Shown here in pieces: positions 34,431 through 44,518 of a DNA stretch of 64,000 bases. The notes beneath the pieces are model-generated. The model was not told the DNA's origin. It saw nothing but the letters and a program-made list of their open reading frames with translations, and did no database searches. Positions within the stretch are counted from its first letter, which is position 1. Every line of letters begins with the position of its first letter. Location: positions 124,001 to 188,000 of the forward strand of contig CALUTI010000001.1 of the NCBI GenBank assembly GCA_944323695.1, written 5' to 3'. Source of the DNA: Candidatus Gastranaerophilales bacterium. Its GTDB lineage: Bacteria > Cyanobacteriota > Vampirovibrionia > Gastranaerophilales > Gastranaerophilaceae. A program made the position numbers and the translations under genes.

Positions 34431-35759
34431 TTAAACATTTAATTTATCAACATTTTTATAGCTGTATGCAGAAACAACAGCCACCATAATCCAGAAAATA
34501 AATTGTATCTGAGGTCTGAAAAATACCGTATCAACAAGCCCGTGAAACATTACACCAAGAATTGATATAACCGCAGCAGAAATAAAAATTACTTTTTCCG
34601 TATCAATTGAAATTAATATAATTTTCACGGCATCTTTAACCAAAAGTATTAAAAATCCTAAAAATGCAATGAGTGCAAAAATTCCGCTTTCAACCGCGAT
34701 TTCCAGAAAAATATTATACGCACTTAAAGCATCAAATCCTGTTTTCATATAAAGGCCGTAAATTTCTCTGAAATTTCTGTTACCCACGCCAATTCCCAAA
34801 AGCCAATTATCCTTAAACATTTCCAAAGATGATTGATAAACATTAAATCTGAAAGAATTTGATGAATCTTTTCTCATTGCGAAAATAGATAAAAACCTTG
34901 CCCTAAGCGACGTCACAAATATCAAAGCAGCAGTAAACAAAGCGACAGCACCGCCGATTATAGATAAATAAACTTTTTTATAAGTATTCCAGAAAAATTT
35001 TGCAGAAACCAAAAATGTTAATGCCAAAATTAAAAGTAATGCCAGATAAGCTCCGCGGCATCCGGTTGCAAAAAGTGCCAATACCGACAAAAGCGAAAGT
35101 ACAACAAAAACAGATGCACGTTTGTAATTGTTATGGAAAACAAAATACGCACACATCCCAAAAATTGCAGGGATACCGGAAACAAAATACCCGCCCAAAA
35201 GATTCGGGTTAAAAGGTTTTAAAGTTCCGTACACGCGCGTCATAATTTCTTCAGGGTTATGACCTGATGTATCCTGCCAGCCTGATATAGCCTCTACATG
35301 TTCAAAATTTTGCAATAAAGCAACAATACTTTCAAAACTTACGCACAAGGCAATTGTTAATATAATATAAGGCAGCTTTGATAAATTATTTTTCAAATAA
35401 TGTGCAGTTGAAAAATAAAATCCAATATATATGAAGGTTTTTAAAAATCCCTTCAAACTCAACGCAAACAGACTTGAACCTGCAAGACTTATCACAACAA
35501 GCATGAAATATGCGGCTAAAAACAATTCAAAATGATTGAATGTGAATTTATCGCCCTTTTTAGTAAGAATTTTTACCAGCGACAAAAACATTGTAACAAG
35601 TGCGATAAAGCCTATGTAATCCGACGATAAAAACACTGATACAACAATTACAGCCAGAATAGATATAAAGATAAATGTATCTATATTCTGCAAAAACAAG
35701 CTGTTATCATAAAAATATTTCAGTTTATCCTGAATTTTAAATATTACTTTACTGAACAT
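34431..35759 (-). CDS. O-antigen ligase/polymerase-like membrane protein
   Basis: A 442-aa protein with about twelve hydrophobic segments and a large loop (about 175-330) with the Wzy_C-type features: GHNPEEIMTRVYG near 180, FATGCRGAYLALLLILAL near 227 and LLGIGVGNRNF near 315. Proteins of this family ligate or polymerise undecaprenyl-linked glycans on the periplasmic face. It overlaps DUF4330 by 11 bp and is part of the heptose kinase-DUF4330-ligase unit. Confidence 0.87.
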   Translation of the reverse strand: MFSKVIFKIQDKLKYFYDNSLFLQNIDTFIFISILAVIVVSVFLSSDYIGFIALVTMFLSLVKILTKKGDKFTFNHFELFLAAYFMLVVISLAGSSLFALSLKGFLKTFIYIGFYFSTAHYLKNNLSKLPYIILTIALCVSFESIVALLQNFEHVEAISGWQDTSGHNPEEIMTRVYGTLKPFNPNLLGGYFVSGIPAIFGMCAYFVFHNNYKRASVFVVLSLLSVLALFATGCRGAYLALLLILALTFLVSAKFFWNTYKKVYLSIIGGAVALFTAALIFVTSLRARFLSIFAMRKDSSNSFRFNVYQSSLEMFKDNWLLGIGVGNRNFREIYGLYMKTGFDALSAYNIFLEIAVESGIFALIAFLGFLILLVKDAVKIILISIDTEKVIFISAAVISILGVMFHGLVDTVFFRPQIQFIFWIMVAVVSAYSYKNVDKLNV

Positions 35760-36315
35760 CGTATGCTGTACTTTGATTATTAATTACGTCATGGCTGTCC
35801 GGAACGGGCATAAGCTGTATATCAGAAACTATTCCGTTAAACTTGTAATCTTCGCCTTCCAAAGTTATCGGCAACCCCATTTTAATCTTATTTCCGCCAA
35901 CAACCGCACCGTCTTTTGTAATTTTAGCGGTATCTTCTAAAGTGACTATAATATCATAAAGGCTTGCCTGCGAAACATCTTCAACCACAACAACCTTTTT
36001 GGAATTAAATGTAGGCAGAACTATTTTTTTTCTGTCAGACTGCACATCAACTATATCCAGATCGGAATAAGGAACATTTCTAATGCTTATAAATGTTTTT
36101 TCGCCTTTTGCCATAGGAATTTGATTACTTGTCAGGGTTACACTTCTTATATAAACCTGAAATCTGATTTTAGAAGTTGCTTCAATCTGTTTATCAGCAG
36201 TTTGTCTAAAGTTAGTAAACGTAAAAAAGCCGACTATTAATGCAATAATAACACCGACTATGATAATTATATCAATAGGTCTGATTTTTTTTAATAAATC
36301 CAAAAACTTTTGCAT
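35749..36315 (-). CDS. DUF4330 family membrane-anchored protein
   Basis: A 188-aa protein with a single N-terminal membrane helix (IIIIVGVIIALIVGFFTFT at about 16-34) and a beta-rich extracytoplasmic domain. The build and the RPIDIIIIVG start match DUF4330, known mainly from cyanobacteria and their relatives; its function is unknown. It sits between the heptose kinase and the O-antigen-ligase-like gene, which suggests an envelope glycan role. Confidence 0.8.
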   Translation of the reverse strand: MQKFLDLLKKIRPIDIIIIVGVIIALIVGFFTFTNFRQTADKQIEATSKIRFQVYIRSVTLTSNQIPMAKGEKTFISIRNVPYSDLDIVDVQSDRKKIVLPTFNSKKVVVVEDVSQASLYDIIVTLEDTAKITKDGAVVGGNKIKMGLPITLEGEDYKFNGIVSDIQLMPVPDSHDVINNQSTAYDVQ

Positions 36316-36324
36316 ACATTTCTC

Positions 36325-37329
36325 CTATAATTTTTGAGCAGCTTCCAACAACTCATTAATAGTTGTTGTTGCGCATCCAAATTGCCGTACAACAAGGCTT
36401 GCTGCTATATTTCCGATAATTGCGGCATGGACAAAATCCGCACCGGCAGCTAATGCCAAAGTGTAAACAGCCGTAACAGTGTCACCGGCACCGGTTACAT
36501 CAAAAACTTCTGATTTATTAAATACCGGAATTTTTGTGTATTGCTTTTTAGGTTCAGTCACAAACATACCATCAGCACCACAGGTTATAAGTATCGCACC
36601 GGCTTTTGTTTCGGATAACAATTTGTCGCCTGCCTTTTTCAAATCTTCATCATTGTTTAGTGCAAAACCCACAGCTTTTTCAGTATCCGGAAGATTTGGG
36701 GTCATAGATGTAACATTTTTATACATACCCAAATCTTTTTGGGCATCAACAACAACAATTTTGTTATATTTATTCGCTAATTTGATAGTTGTTTCTATAA
36801 TTCTTTTTGTCAATGTTCCTATATGATAGTTTGATAAAATAATCGCATCGTATTCAGGAATTGCTTTTTCAATATTATCAATAATTTTATTTTCGGTTTC
36901 AGCACATACAGGCTGATTTGTTTGTCTGTCAACACGAACTATCTGCTGTGTAATTGACGTTGTAATAGAGCCGGAAATACGGGTTTTTGTAGTAGTTTTT
37001 CTTGCCGGATCTTTTACAATATATTTACAGTCAATATTAGCTTTTTCGAAGGCATCAATCATTTGCCCTGATTGATAATCCTCACCGCAAGCACCAATTA
37101 CACCGACTTTTCCTCCATTCAAGGTTGAAGCATTATGTGCGGCATTTGACGCTCCCCCCAAAATAATTCTGGTTCTTGTATGCTGTAATATAAGAACGGG
37201 CGCCTCGCGGGAAATGCGCTCTGCATCACCGTAAATCATTTCATCTATAGCTAAATCACCAATAACTAATATTTTAGGTTCGGTTAGTTTCTTAATGTAA
37301 GAAACGAGTTTTTCTTTATCCATATTCAT
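36325..37329 (-). CDS. rfaE1: D-glycero-beta-D-manno-heptose-7-phosphate kinase
   Basis: A 334-aa PfkB-type kinase matching the kinase half of HldE: KILVIGDLAIDEMIYGD near 18, GGASNAAHN near 58, NYHIGTLTKR near 166 and the anion hole/catalytic motif DVTGAGDTVTAVYTLAL near 279. It phosphorylates heptose 7-phosphate at C1 for ADP-heptose synthesis. The nucleotidyltransferase half is absent and must be a separate gene elsewhere. Gene context (DUF4330, ligase) supports an LPS-core role. Confidence 0.92.
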   Translation of the reverse strand: MNMDKEKLVSYIKKLTEPKILVIGDLAIDEMIYGDAERISREAPVLILQHTRTRIILGGASNAAHNASTLNGGKVGVIGACGEDYQSGQMIDAFEKANIDCKYIVKDPARKTTTKTRISGSITTSITQQIVRVDRQTNQPVCAETENKIIDNIEKAIPEYDAIILSNYHIGTLTKRIIETTIKLANKYNKIVVVDAQKDLGMYKNVTSMTPNLPDTEKAVGFALNNDEDLKKAGDKLLSETKAGAILITCGADGMFVTEPKKQYTKIPVFNKSEVFDVTGAGDTVTAVYTLALAAGADFVHAAIIGNIAASLVVRQFGCATTTINELLEAAQKL

Positions 37330-37389
37330 AAAATCTGCTTTCTAAAAAAATCCTCGTATCTAAACTATACCACAAAAATAAAATTACAA

Positions 37390-38121
37390 CTATACATGTC
37401 TTACAACAGGATTAATAAGTAATTCAGCCAGTTTATCCGCGCCTTCAAAACTTCTTGCGCGAACCTGTTCAGCTGCCTTTTCTCTATCGTAATCCACAAA
37501 TTTATGTCTGATGTTAAATCCACCATTTTCAAAATCAATTACCGCATAACAAGCAAGAGGTGTCGGCGTCATCGGGCGCCCCACACTCCCGACATTAACA
37601 ACTGTTTGTTTATTAGTTGTTTGATATCCGCAAGGAATATGTGTATGACCGCACAAAATTAAATCAGCCTCCACGCCCTCAACAATCTCTTCAATTTCTT
37701 CCAAGGGTCTATTGGGCAAAATATCTTCATTGTTTGCTCGCGGAGAACCGTGAACAAAAAGCACCTTTACACCTTCAATATCAGCTTCAAGCTGTGCAGG
37801 AAGATCTTGTAAATATTTTTGATTTTCTTCGGTAACATAATTCATGTCATCAACAATGGCATTTGCCATAACCGGATATTTTTCTTTTAACATTTCTAAT
37901 ATTTCAGGGCTGTATTCCGCTATCAATTTATCGGTGTTTCCCTGAATAATAGTCCAGTTTTGCTGTCCTATAAAATCCATAATACTTATAGGCTGAGGCC
38001 CTGCAAGGATTAAATCTCCCAGACAAATTATATGCTCGCATTTTTCATTTTCAATATCTTTTAAAACTTCCTGTAAAGCAATAAGATTGGCATGGATATC
38101 AGATATAACAGCAATTCTCAT
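37390..38121 (-). CDS. YfcE/MJ0936-type metallophosphoesterase
   Basis: A 243-aa calcineurin-like phosphoesterase. Metal-site motifs: ISDIHANLIAL at the start, LGDLILAGP near 36, GNTDK near 60, FVHGSPR near 125 and GHTHIPC near 159. Such proteins hydrolyse phosphodiesters; substrates are mostly unknown. Start has a good SD (aaggag). Divergent from ispG. Confidence 0.92.
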   Translation of the reverse strand: MRIAVISDIHANLIALQEVLKDIENEKCEHIICLGDLILAGPQPISIMDFIGQQNWTIIQGNTDKLIAEYSPEILEMLKEKYPVMANAIVDDMNYVTEENQKYLQDLPAQLEADIEGVKVLFVHGSPRANNEDILPNRPLEEIEEIVEGVEADLILCGHTHIPCGYQTTNKQTVVNVGSVGRPMTPTPLACYAVIDFENGGFNIRHKFVDYDREKAAEQVRARSFEGADKLAELLINPVVRHV

Positions 38122-38199
38122 AAAACTTCTCCTTATTATAAAGTTAGTATAACATAAAATATTATTTATTAATTATTTTATTTATAATAAAATATAATT

Positions 38200-39255
38200 A
38201 TGATAAATAGACGACAATCAAAACAAATTTCAATAGGTAACGTAAAAATCGGCGGGAGTGCTCCAATCAGCGTGCAATCAATGTGTAATACCGATACACG
38301 TGATGTAAAAGCAACACTTTCACAAATCAATGAACTGGCAGATAAAGGCTGTGAAATCGTAAGACTTGCCGTATTAAATAAAGATGCAGCAGAAGCGATT
38401 AAGGAAATTGTAAAAGCTTCCCCCGTTCCACTCGTTGCAGATATTCACTTTGATTACCGGCTTGCGATACAATGCATAGACAACGGAATAAATGCGCTCA
38501 GGCTTAATCCGGGCAACATTGGCAAACGTGAAAATGTTGAAAAAGTAGTAAATCTTGCAAAACAACAGCAAATTCCCATCAGAATAGGCGTTAATGCAGG
38601 GTCTTTAGAAAAAGAACTTTTGGAAGAAAATATTCCGCTATCCGAAAAAATGGTCAAAAGTGCCATGAAACACATACAAATTCTTGAAGATTTAGATTTT
38701 GATTTAATAAAAGTGTCTTTGAAATCATCAGATGTGCTGACAACAATAGAAGCATATCGCTCAATTGCCGAAAAAATCCCCTATCCATTACATTTGGGTG
38801 TAACAGAAGCAGGTACCCTCAGGGGCGGCTTAATAAAATCATCCGTGGGCTTGGGCACATTGCTTGCAGAGGGCATAGGCGACACAATAAGGGTTTCTTT
38901 AACAGAAAATCCGACTGAAGAAGTTACAGCAGGTTTTGATATTTTAAAAAGTTTAGGCTTAAGACAAGGCGGCGTTAATTTTATATCTTGTCCGACATGC
39001 GGAAGAACCCAAATTGATTTAATCAGCCTTGCAAAACGTGTTGAAGAAAAATTTAAGGACTTAGACAAAAATATTACAATTGCAACTATGGGCTGCGCAG
39101 TGAACGGCCCGGGAGAAGCAAAACACGCTGATTTTGGTATTGCCGGCGGTATAAATGAAGGTTATATATTTAAAAAGGGCGAAATAGTCGCCAAGGTCTC
39201 AGAAGATAAACTTTTAGAAAAACTGGAAGAAATTATAATAAAATCATACGAATAA
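38200..39255 (+). CDS. ispG: (E)-4-hydroxy-3-methylbut-2-enyl-diphosphate synthase
   Basis: A 351-aa IspG (GcpE), the [4Fe-4S] enzyme of the MEP isoprenoid pathway. The TIM barrel starts with KIGGSAPISVQSMCNTDTRD, and the cluster Cys are seen in SCPTCGRTQ near 264 and MGCAVNGPGEAKHAD near 299. No SD precedes the ATG; TATAAT copies lie at 38183-38188 and 38193-38198, so the mRNA has little or no leader. Divergent from the phosphoesterase gene. Confidence 0.96.
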   Translation: MINRRQSKQISIGNVKIGGSAPISVQSMCNTDTRDVKATLSQINELADKGCEIVRLAVLNKDAAEAIKEIVKASPVPLVADIHFDYRLAIQCIDNGINALRLNPGNIGKRENVEKVVNLAKQQQIPIRIGVNAGSLEKELLEENIPLSEKMVKSAMKHIQILEDLDFDLIKVSLKSSDVLTTIEAYRSIAEKIPYPLHLGVTEAGTLRGGLIKSSVGLGTLLAEGIGDTIRVSLTENPTEEVTAGFDILKSLGLRQGGVNFISCPTCGRTQIDLISLAKRVEEKFKDLDKNITIATMGCAVNGPGEAKHADFGIAGGINEGYIFKKGEIVAKVSEDKLLEKLEEIIIKSYE

Positions 39256-39331
39256 TACAGGAAAGTGTAACAAAAATATAATATATTTGAATTAAAGATA
39301 ATAAATAAATATAATGTTACATGAGGTATAT

Positions 39332-39655
39332 ATGAAAATCAAACTTTTATTAACAGTTTTAATTTTTACATTTATGATTACTCCTGTTTTTGCGGAAATA
39401 GTTGTTGATGAAACTACGTCACCTGAATATCTTTACACACACGGCCACTCTGAAGCTGTTGTTGATATTGTACAAATGACAAAGGCAGGAATTAACGGTG
39501 AAGAATATATTACTGCTAATGAGGCTAAACATGCAAATGATCCAAAATTTGTAAAATGGATCAGGAATATTTTTATCTATCTTGATCCTGCACTGGATGA
39601 CGGGAAATTTATGCACCATGATATAAAAACATCTCCAAATTATGAAGATCTGTAA
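39332..39655 (+). CDS. Small exported protein (107 aa)
   Basis: I start this at ATG 39332 (SD tgaggta), not at the upstream in-frame ATG 39314. A signal peptide covers residues 1-22 (MKIKLLLTVLIFTFMITPVF). The mature part is acidic and His-rich in places (YTHGHSEAVVDIVQ, KFMHHDIKT) with EEYITANEAKHANDPKFVK. No family recognised. The next gene overlaps by 14 bp, so it belongs to a unit of exported proteins. Confidence 0.75.
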   Translation: MKIKLLLTVLIFTFMITPVFAEIVVDETTSPEYLYTHGHSEAVVDIVQMTKAGINGEEYITANEAKHANDPKFVKWIRNIFIYLDPALDDGKFMHHDIKTSPNYEDL

Positions 39656-40283
39656 AAAAATATTAAATTTAGCAGTTTGTTTATTAATCTTCGTACTTCC
39701 ATGCTTTGCTGTTGAAAAAGGTTCTGTGAAGTACGAAGATAATTTAATGGATTATTCTGTCTTAGACGGTCAAAAAATTTTACAGGAAGCTGACAGTTTT
39801 TTTGAACAATACGAAACTACAAAGAACCCCAATTATTTAAGTACTGCAATGGGCAAATATTATATAGTGACAAAAATTTACCCGATCGAAATTTATCCTA
39901 TGGTACAACTTGCACGCACTTATGATGAAAAAAAATTAGACAAATTTGCAAAAGAATATTTTAGTATTTGTTACGATATAAATAAAAAAGATCCTTATCT
40001 TAATTATTATATGGGGGATTTTTATTATAAAAGAAATGATTTTAAAAGGGCATTAAGATATTTTAAACGTGCATATGATAACGGTTACAGCGAATATTAC
40101 GATTTGAATGTTAAAATTGCTACGATATATGAAAAATTTGCCGATCTCTTGACAGCAAAGTATTATTATGAAAAGGCTTTTTCTTTAGATCAATCAAATA
40201 CAAATCTGAAAGATAAAACCTTACAAATTGAATCATTAAATTATTATGATTCGGGATATTATAAAAATTCTATCAGGGAATAG
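39642..40283 (+). CDS. Exported TPR protein
   Basis: A 213-aa protein with signal peptide (residues 1-23, LAVCLLIFVLPCFA) and about four TPR-like helical pairs in 70-195 (YLNYYMGDFYYKRNDFKRAL, then AKYYYEKAFSLDQSN). It probably acts as a periplasmic scaffold. It overlaps the 107-aa protein gene and ends 2 nt before the glycosidase-like gene, so all three are likely translated together. Confidence 0.85.
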   Translation: MKICKKILNLAVCLLIFVLPCFAVEKGSVKYEDNLMDYSVLDGQKILQEADSFFEQYETTKNPNYLSTAMGKYYIVTKIYPIEIYPMVQLARTYDEKKLDKFAKEYFSICYDINKKDPYLNYYMGDFYYKRNDFKRALRYFKRAYDNGYSEYYDLNVKIATIYEKFADLLTAKYYYEKAFSLDQSNTNLKDKTLQIESLNYYDSGYYKNSIRE

Positions 40284-40285
40284 AG

Positions 40286-42097
40286 ATGAAAATTAAAACT
40301 ATTGCGATTATAATTTCAATTTTATTAGTGACATCAAACGTTTATGCATCTGATGAGGTTTATAACCCGGTAAAATTTTCGCGGAATGAAGTCATTTTTT
40401 CAAACTCCGCATTACCTATAAGCGTAACCGACCCGACACCAAAAAACAATGCATCGGGCAGCATATTCCCGGGCGGCAGAGGCTCAAATCAGCTTGTAAT
40501 CTACACATCTGCCTTTGGTGACAGAACAAACACGAATGAATATGGCACCGAAGCCATCGTTCAAAATAACATTGTGACAATGATAAGCGGAGCGAATTCG
40601 TTCATTCCGCTTGACGGAATCGTAATAAGCGGACACGGTACCGCAAAAAACTGGATGAATAAAAATATTACAGTAGGCACAAAAGTCTTTATTGATAAAG
40701 AAAAAAACACATTAAACGTCTATACAACTTCCGAAAGCTACATGTTCGAAGCCGAAAATAAAATTAATGAAGCCAAGGATATGATGGATTATTATAAAGG
40801 TAAAATTCAAAATTACAAAACAAAAACACCAAACAGCCACATAACTGAAGCAGAAAATTGTCTTAAAAAAGCAAAAAAAGATATAGAAGACCAAGAACAT
40901 GTAAAAAAATATTCAAAACTTGCTGTCGAAGAAGCAAATGATGCAATAATATCTGTTCTTCCATATATGCAGAACGAATTAAAAGGCATCTGGATAAGAC
41001 CCACGGAAACTACCGAATCTCAAATTATTTCCACACTTAATAAAATGAAAGATATCGGTATAGATAACGTATTTTTGGAAACTTTTTACCACGGTAAAAC
41101 AATTTTTCCGAGCAAAACAATGAAGGAATACGGCTTTATTGTTCAAAATGAACAATTTAACACATTTGACCCGCTAAAAGTCTGGATAAAAGAAGCACAC
41201 AAAAGAAATATGAAAGTCCATATTTGGTTCCAGTCTTTTTATGTAGGAAATACGCCGCCTCTAAATAACCCGAAAAGTATTCTGGCCGTTCATCCTGAAT
41301 GGGGTAACAAAATCAAAGCTGATTATATTTCAAAAACACCAACCAGCTCAAAATCAGAACATAACGGATATTTTCTGGATCCGGCAAATCCGGCGGTTCA
41401 GGACTTCTTACTTAAACTTCTGAATGAAATAATAACCGTCTACTGTCCGGATGGGATTAATCTTGATTATATCAGATACCCTCAGGCCATTTCAAAATAT
41501 GAAACCGGAAGCTGGGGATTCACGGAATATGCAAGAAAAGATTTCAAGGATATGTATAAAACTGATCCTGTTAACCTCAAATGTGATGACGATTTATGGA
41601 AGGATTGGGAAAACTACCGCAGAGAACAGATAACAAACTTTGTGGCAAAAGTCGGAACTCTTGGCAGGCAGAATTGCGTTTATATAAGTACCGTAATTTT
41701 CCCTGACGTTGAGCATGCCCTTAATACAAAACAGCAAGATTGGAGAACCTGGTCAAAACGTGATTTTGTCGACGGATTTACACCTTTATTTTTAACCTAT
41801 GACCCCAAAATGGTTTCCTCAATGATGAATGATGTAATGAAAATTAAAGGCGGAAAAACAAATATTTACGCCGGTATTTTTGTAACATTTATGGGCGGCA
41901 CAAATGAAGATTTGATAAGACAAATTCACGAGACGAGAAAACTGAAAGCAGACGGGGTTATACTTTTTGATTATGCACATACAAAAGGAGAATATGCGCA
42001 AACGCTTTCTCAAGGTGCATTCAAGCAGGTAAAACAACCCGAACCCAAACAACCTAAAAAGAAAAAATGGTTCTCATTCTTCCGCAAAAAGAAATAA
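40286..42097 (+). CDS. Exported family 10-like glycosyl hydrolase (GHL10/YngK type)
   Basis: A 603-aa protein. Signal peptide 1-22; an N-terminal domain (about 60-150) with GDRTNTNEYGTEAIVQNN; a helical linker (about 155-232); and a GHL10 TIM-barrel domain (about 235-545) with KGIWIRPTETTESQI, HIWFQSFYVG, the likely catalytic strand DGINLDYIRYPQ near 393 and ILFDYAHTKG. The last 20 residues are basic. Such enzymes are thought to cut peptidoglycan or other glycans. Last gene of the exported trio. Confidence 0.86.
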   Translation: MKIKTIAIIISILLVTSNVYASDEVYNPVKFSRNEVIFSNSALPISVTDPTPKNNASGSIFPGGRGSNQLVIYTSAFGDRTNTNEYGTEAIVQNNIVTMISGANSFIPLDGIVISGHGTAKNWMNKNITVGTKVFIDKEKNTLNVYTTSESYMFEAENKINEAKDMMDYYKGKIQNYKTKTPNSHITEAENCLKKAKKDIEDQEHVKKYSKLAVEEANDAIISVLPYMQNELKGIWIRPTETTESQIISTLNKMKDIGIDNVFLETFYHGKTIFPSKTMKEYGFIVQNEQFNTFDPLKVWIKEAHKRNMKVHIWFQSFYVGNTPPLNNPKSILAVHPEWGNKIKADYISKTPTSSKSEHNGYFLDPANPAVQDFLLKLLNEIITVYCPDGINLDYIRYPQAISKYETGSWGFTEYARKDFKDMYKTDPVNLKCDDDLWKDWENYRREQITNFVAKVGTLGRQNCVYISTVIFPDVEHALNTKQQDWRTWSKRDFVDGFTPLFLTYDPKMVSSMMNDVMKIKGGKTNIYAGIFVTFMGGTNEDLIRQIHETRKLKADGVILFDYAHTKGEYAQTLSQGAFKQVKQPEPKQPKKKKWFSFFRKKK

Positions 42098-42124
42098 TTT
42101 CTATGTTATAATTCCCTTGTTGGA

Positions 42125-44518
42125 ATGATTATAGAATATATAAATTCAAAATTACAGAGCAAAAATGCTGTAATGTTTATAACGTCTATTATGTTTATGG
42201 CAGGGATACTGTCATATTTTAACAACTGTGAACTTGTAGCTTCCGCGATTTTAACAATAATAGGCATAGTTTTAATTCTCCAACGGAAGTTATCTGTAAA
42301 ATATGTAATTTTCTGGATAATAATTTTTTATTGCGGATTTTTTAATTCTTATTTCAGAATTAATACAAGCGATCAATTATATGATATAGCACCTGTTGAT
42401 ACAAAAATCACCGGACAAATTGTATCAATACCGAATACAACAGCAGATAAAACGAGTTTTTTCTTTGAAGTTTTTCAGGCAGGAGACTCTAAGATTAACG
42501 CCAAAAGCTACGTAACTTTATACAACAATGAAAATATTGATGCTGATTTTAATATAGGAGATAATCTTGTAATAGACGGTAAAGTAAGACGTCCTTTCAA
42601 GGCAGGAAATCCGTCGCAGTTTGATTACGGAAAATATCTTCAAAACTTCAATGCATTTACAACGGTTTATGCTGATTATAAAGATTGCCAAACAATCAAT
42701 TCAAAACTTTCTTTCAGATGGGAATTTTTAAGACGGTTAAACGAAGTCAGAAACGGTATTTTAGAAAGCCATGCAAAGTATCTCAAATCGCCGAATCTGG
42801 AAATTTTGGGCGGAGTAGTTTTCGGAGATGATGCTGTTGCGCCGCCGGATTACATAAAAACAAACTTTATTAATTCAGGATTGCTGCACATACTTGCCGC
42901 ATCAGGGATGAACGTTGCATTTATTTTCGGATTCTGGTTTTTCATAATGCGATTTTTCCGCGTGCCTTACAAAATCAATGTAACCGGCGGAATGATTATG
43001 GTAATTCTTTATACTTTAATGACAGGACTTGGCGCATCAGTATTAAGGGCAGCATTAATGCTTTTATTCATACAAATAGGTAAATTAATTGACCGCGATG
43101 CACACAGCGTATCTTTATTATCTTTTGTCGCGTTTTTAATGCTTTTATATAATCCTGCATATATAAATAACGTAGGCTTTCAGCTTTCATTTATTGTCAC
43201 GTTCGGACTTTTGACCACCGGAATGGTTATTTTTGACAAATGTAAGGATATAAAATTACCGGAATGGATTAAAGGCGGAATTTTAATCCCGATTATTGCA
43301 CAGTTTTGGGTGGCACCTTTGCAGATGTTTTATTTTAACACCTTCAGCACATATTCAATTATTGCGAATATTGCAACAGTACCGTTTTTAAGTGTAATAA
43401 GTTTCGGCGGATTTGTAAGCTCAATACTTGCGACCATAAGACCAATTGCAGACTTTGTATGTATGGTATTTGACAGTGTTTTGAAATACATGCTGGATAT
43501 GATTGTAATTATTTCAAAATACTTTGCAGGACTTCCAAATTCAATATTGCAAACAACTCACCCGAGCGTTTTTCAGATTTTGATTTTTTACGGAATAATC
43601 CTGATGATAACAATTCTTATTGAAAAAGGATTTGACAAAAAACTTTTCAAAACTGTTGTAATAACATCAATAATCCTGCTTTTGACAACAATAAGCCTGC
43701 CAAACAGAAGACTTGAAATAATAACATTTGATGTAGGAAACGCAGACGCATTTCTTATAAAAACACCTGACAACAAATATTTTATTATAGATACGGCAAA
43801 AATGAGCTATAAAAGTTCTTCGTCAACAGCAAAACTTGTAATTGCAAAATACTTAAAAGATCGAGGAATAAAAAATATTGAAGGAATGATTTTAACCCAC
43901 TTTGACCTTGACCATGCAGGAGGTGCCGTTGATCTCATACATGAATTAAACATTAAAAATATTTATGTAAATTCGTTAAAACGCGATACTTATACCGTAA
44001 TCAATATTTTCAAGGCAATTGATGAAGCAGGAATAAACACACACCTTGCCGAAAACAACAAACAAATCTATGAAGAACGTGATTTTGAGATAAAAACATT
44101 TATCGCAAACATTCCTGATAATGACAACGAAAATTCCATAATAACAATGTTGACCTTCAGCGATTTTGATATGCTTTTTATGGGGGACGCCGGAATAGTA
44201 GCTTTTGAAAAAATAAAAAAAGATTTACCGCGCAATATAGAAGTCTTAAAAGTCGGCCACCACGGCGGAAAAAATGTAGTTAATAAAGAAATGACAGACT
44301 ATCTGAGATCAGCAGTTTCAATAATTTCAACAGGACCGAATAATTTCGGGCATCCAAATAGAACAACTCTTGATACTTTGCGCCATACAAAGATTTACAG
44401 AACAGACATCAACAATTCAATTAAAATTTCTACAAGCGGATATCTATACAACATCAATACATATAACCGAACAACAAAAAAATATCAAAGAATCGAAGAA
44501 TTAAAACCGGTTAACTGA
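42125..44518 (+). CDS. comEC: ComEC/Rec2 competence protein
   Basis: A 797-aa DNA-uptake channel protein with all parts: N-terminal DUF4131-like segment (about 20-180), the membrane competence domain (about 215-500; ASGMNVAFIFGFWFF near 260) and a C-terminal metallo-beta-lactamase domain with THFDLDHAGGAVD near 598 and GHHGGKN near 712. It moves single-stranded DNA across the inner membrane. A TATAAT at 42107-42112 lies 12 nt before the ATG. Together with the prepilin genes here it suggests natural transformation. Overlaps rmuC by 8 bp, convergent. Confidence 0.95.
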   Translation: MIIEYINSKLQSKNAVMFITSIMFMAGILSYFNNCELVASAILTIIGIVLILQRKLSVKYVIFWIIIFYCGFFNSYFRINTSDQLYDIAPVDTKITGQIVSIPNTTADKTSFFFEVFQAGDSKINAKSYVTLYNNENIDADFNIGDNLVIDGKVRRPFKAGNPSQFDYGKYLQNFNAFTTVYADYKDCQTINSKLSFRWEFLRRLNEVRNGILESHAKYLKSPNLEILGGVVFGDDAVAPPDYIKTNFINSGLLHILAASGMNVAFIFGFWFFIMRFFRVPYKINVTGGMIMVILYTLMTGLGASVLRAALMLLFIQIGKLIDRDAHSVSLLSFVAFLMLLYNPAYINNVGFQLSFIVTFGLLTTGMVIFDKCKDIKLPEWIKGGILIPIIAQFWVAPLQMFYFNTFSTYSIIANIATVPFLSVISFGGFVSSILATIRPIADFVCMVFDSVLKYMLDMIVIISKYFAGLPNSILQTTHPSVFQILIFYGIILMITILIEKGFDKKLFKTVVITSIILLLTTISLPNRRLEIITFDVGNADAFLIKTPDNKYFIIDTAKMSYKSSSSTAKLVIAKYLKDRGIKNIEGMILTHFDLDHAGGAVDLIHELNIKNIYVNSLKRDTYTVINIFKAIDEAGINTHLAENNKQIYEERDFEIKTFIANIPDNDNENSIITMLTFSDFDMLFMGDAGIVAFEKIKKDLPRNIEVLKVGHHGGKNVVNKEMTDYLRSAVSIISTGPNNFGHPNRTTLDTLRHTKIYRTDINNSIKISTSGYLYNINTYNRTTKKYQRIEELKPVN

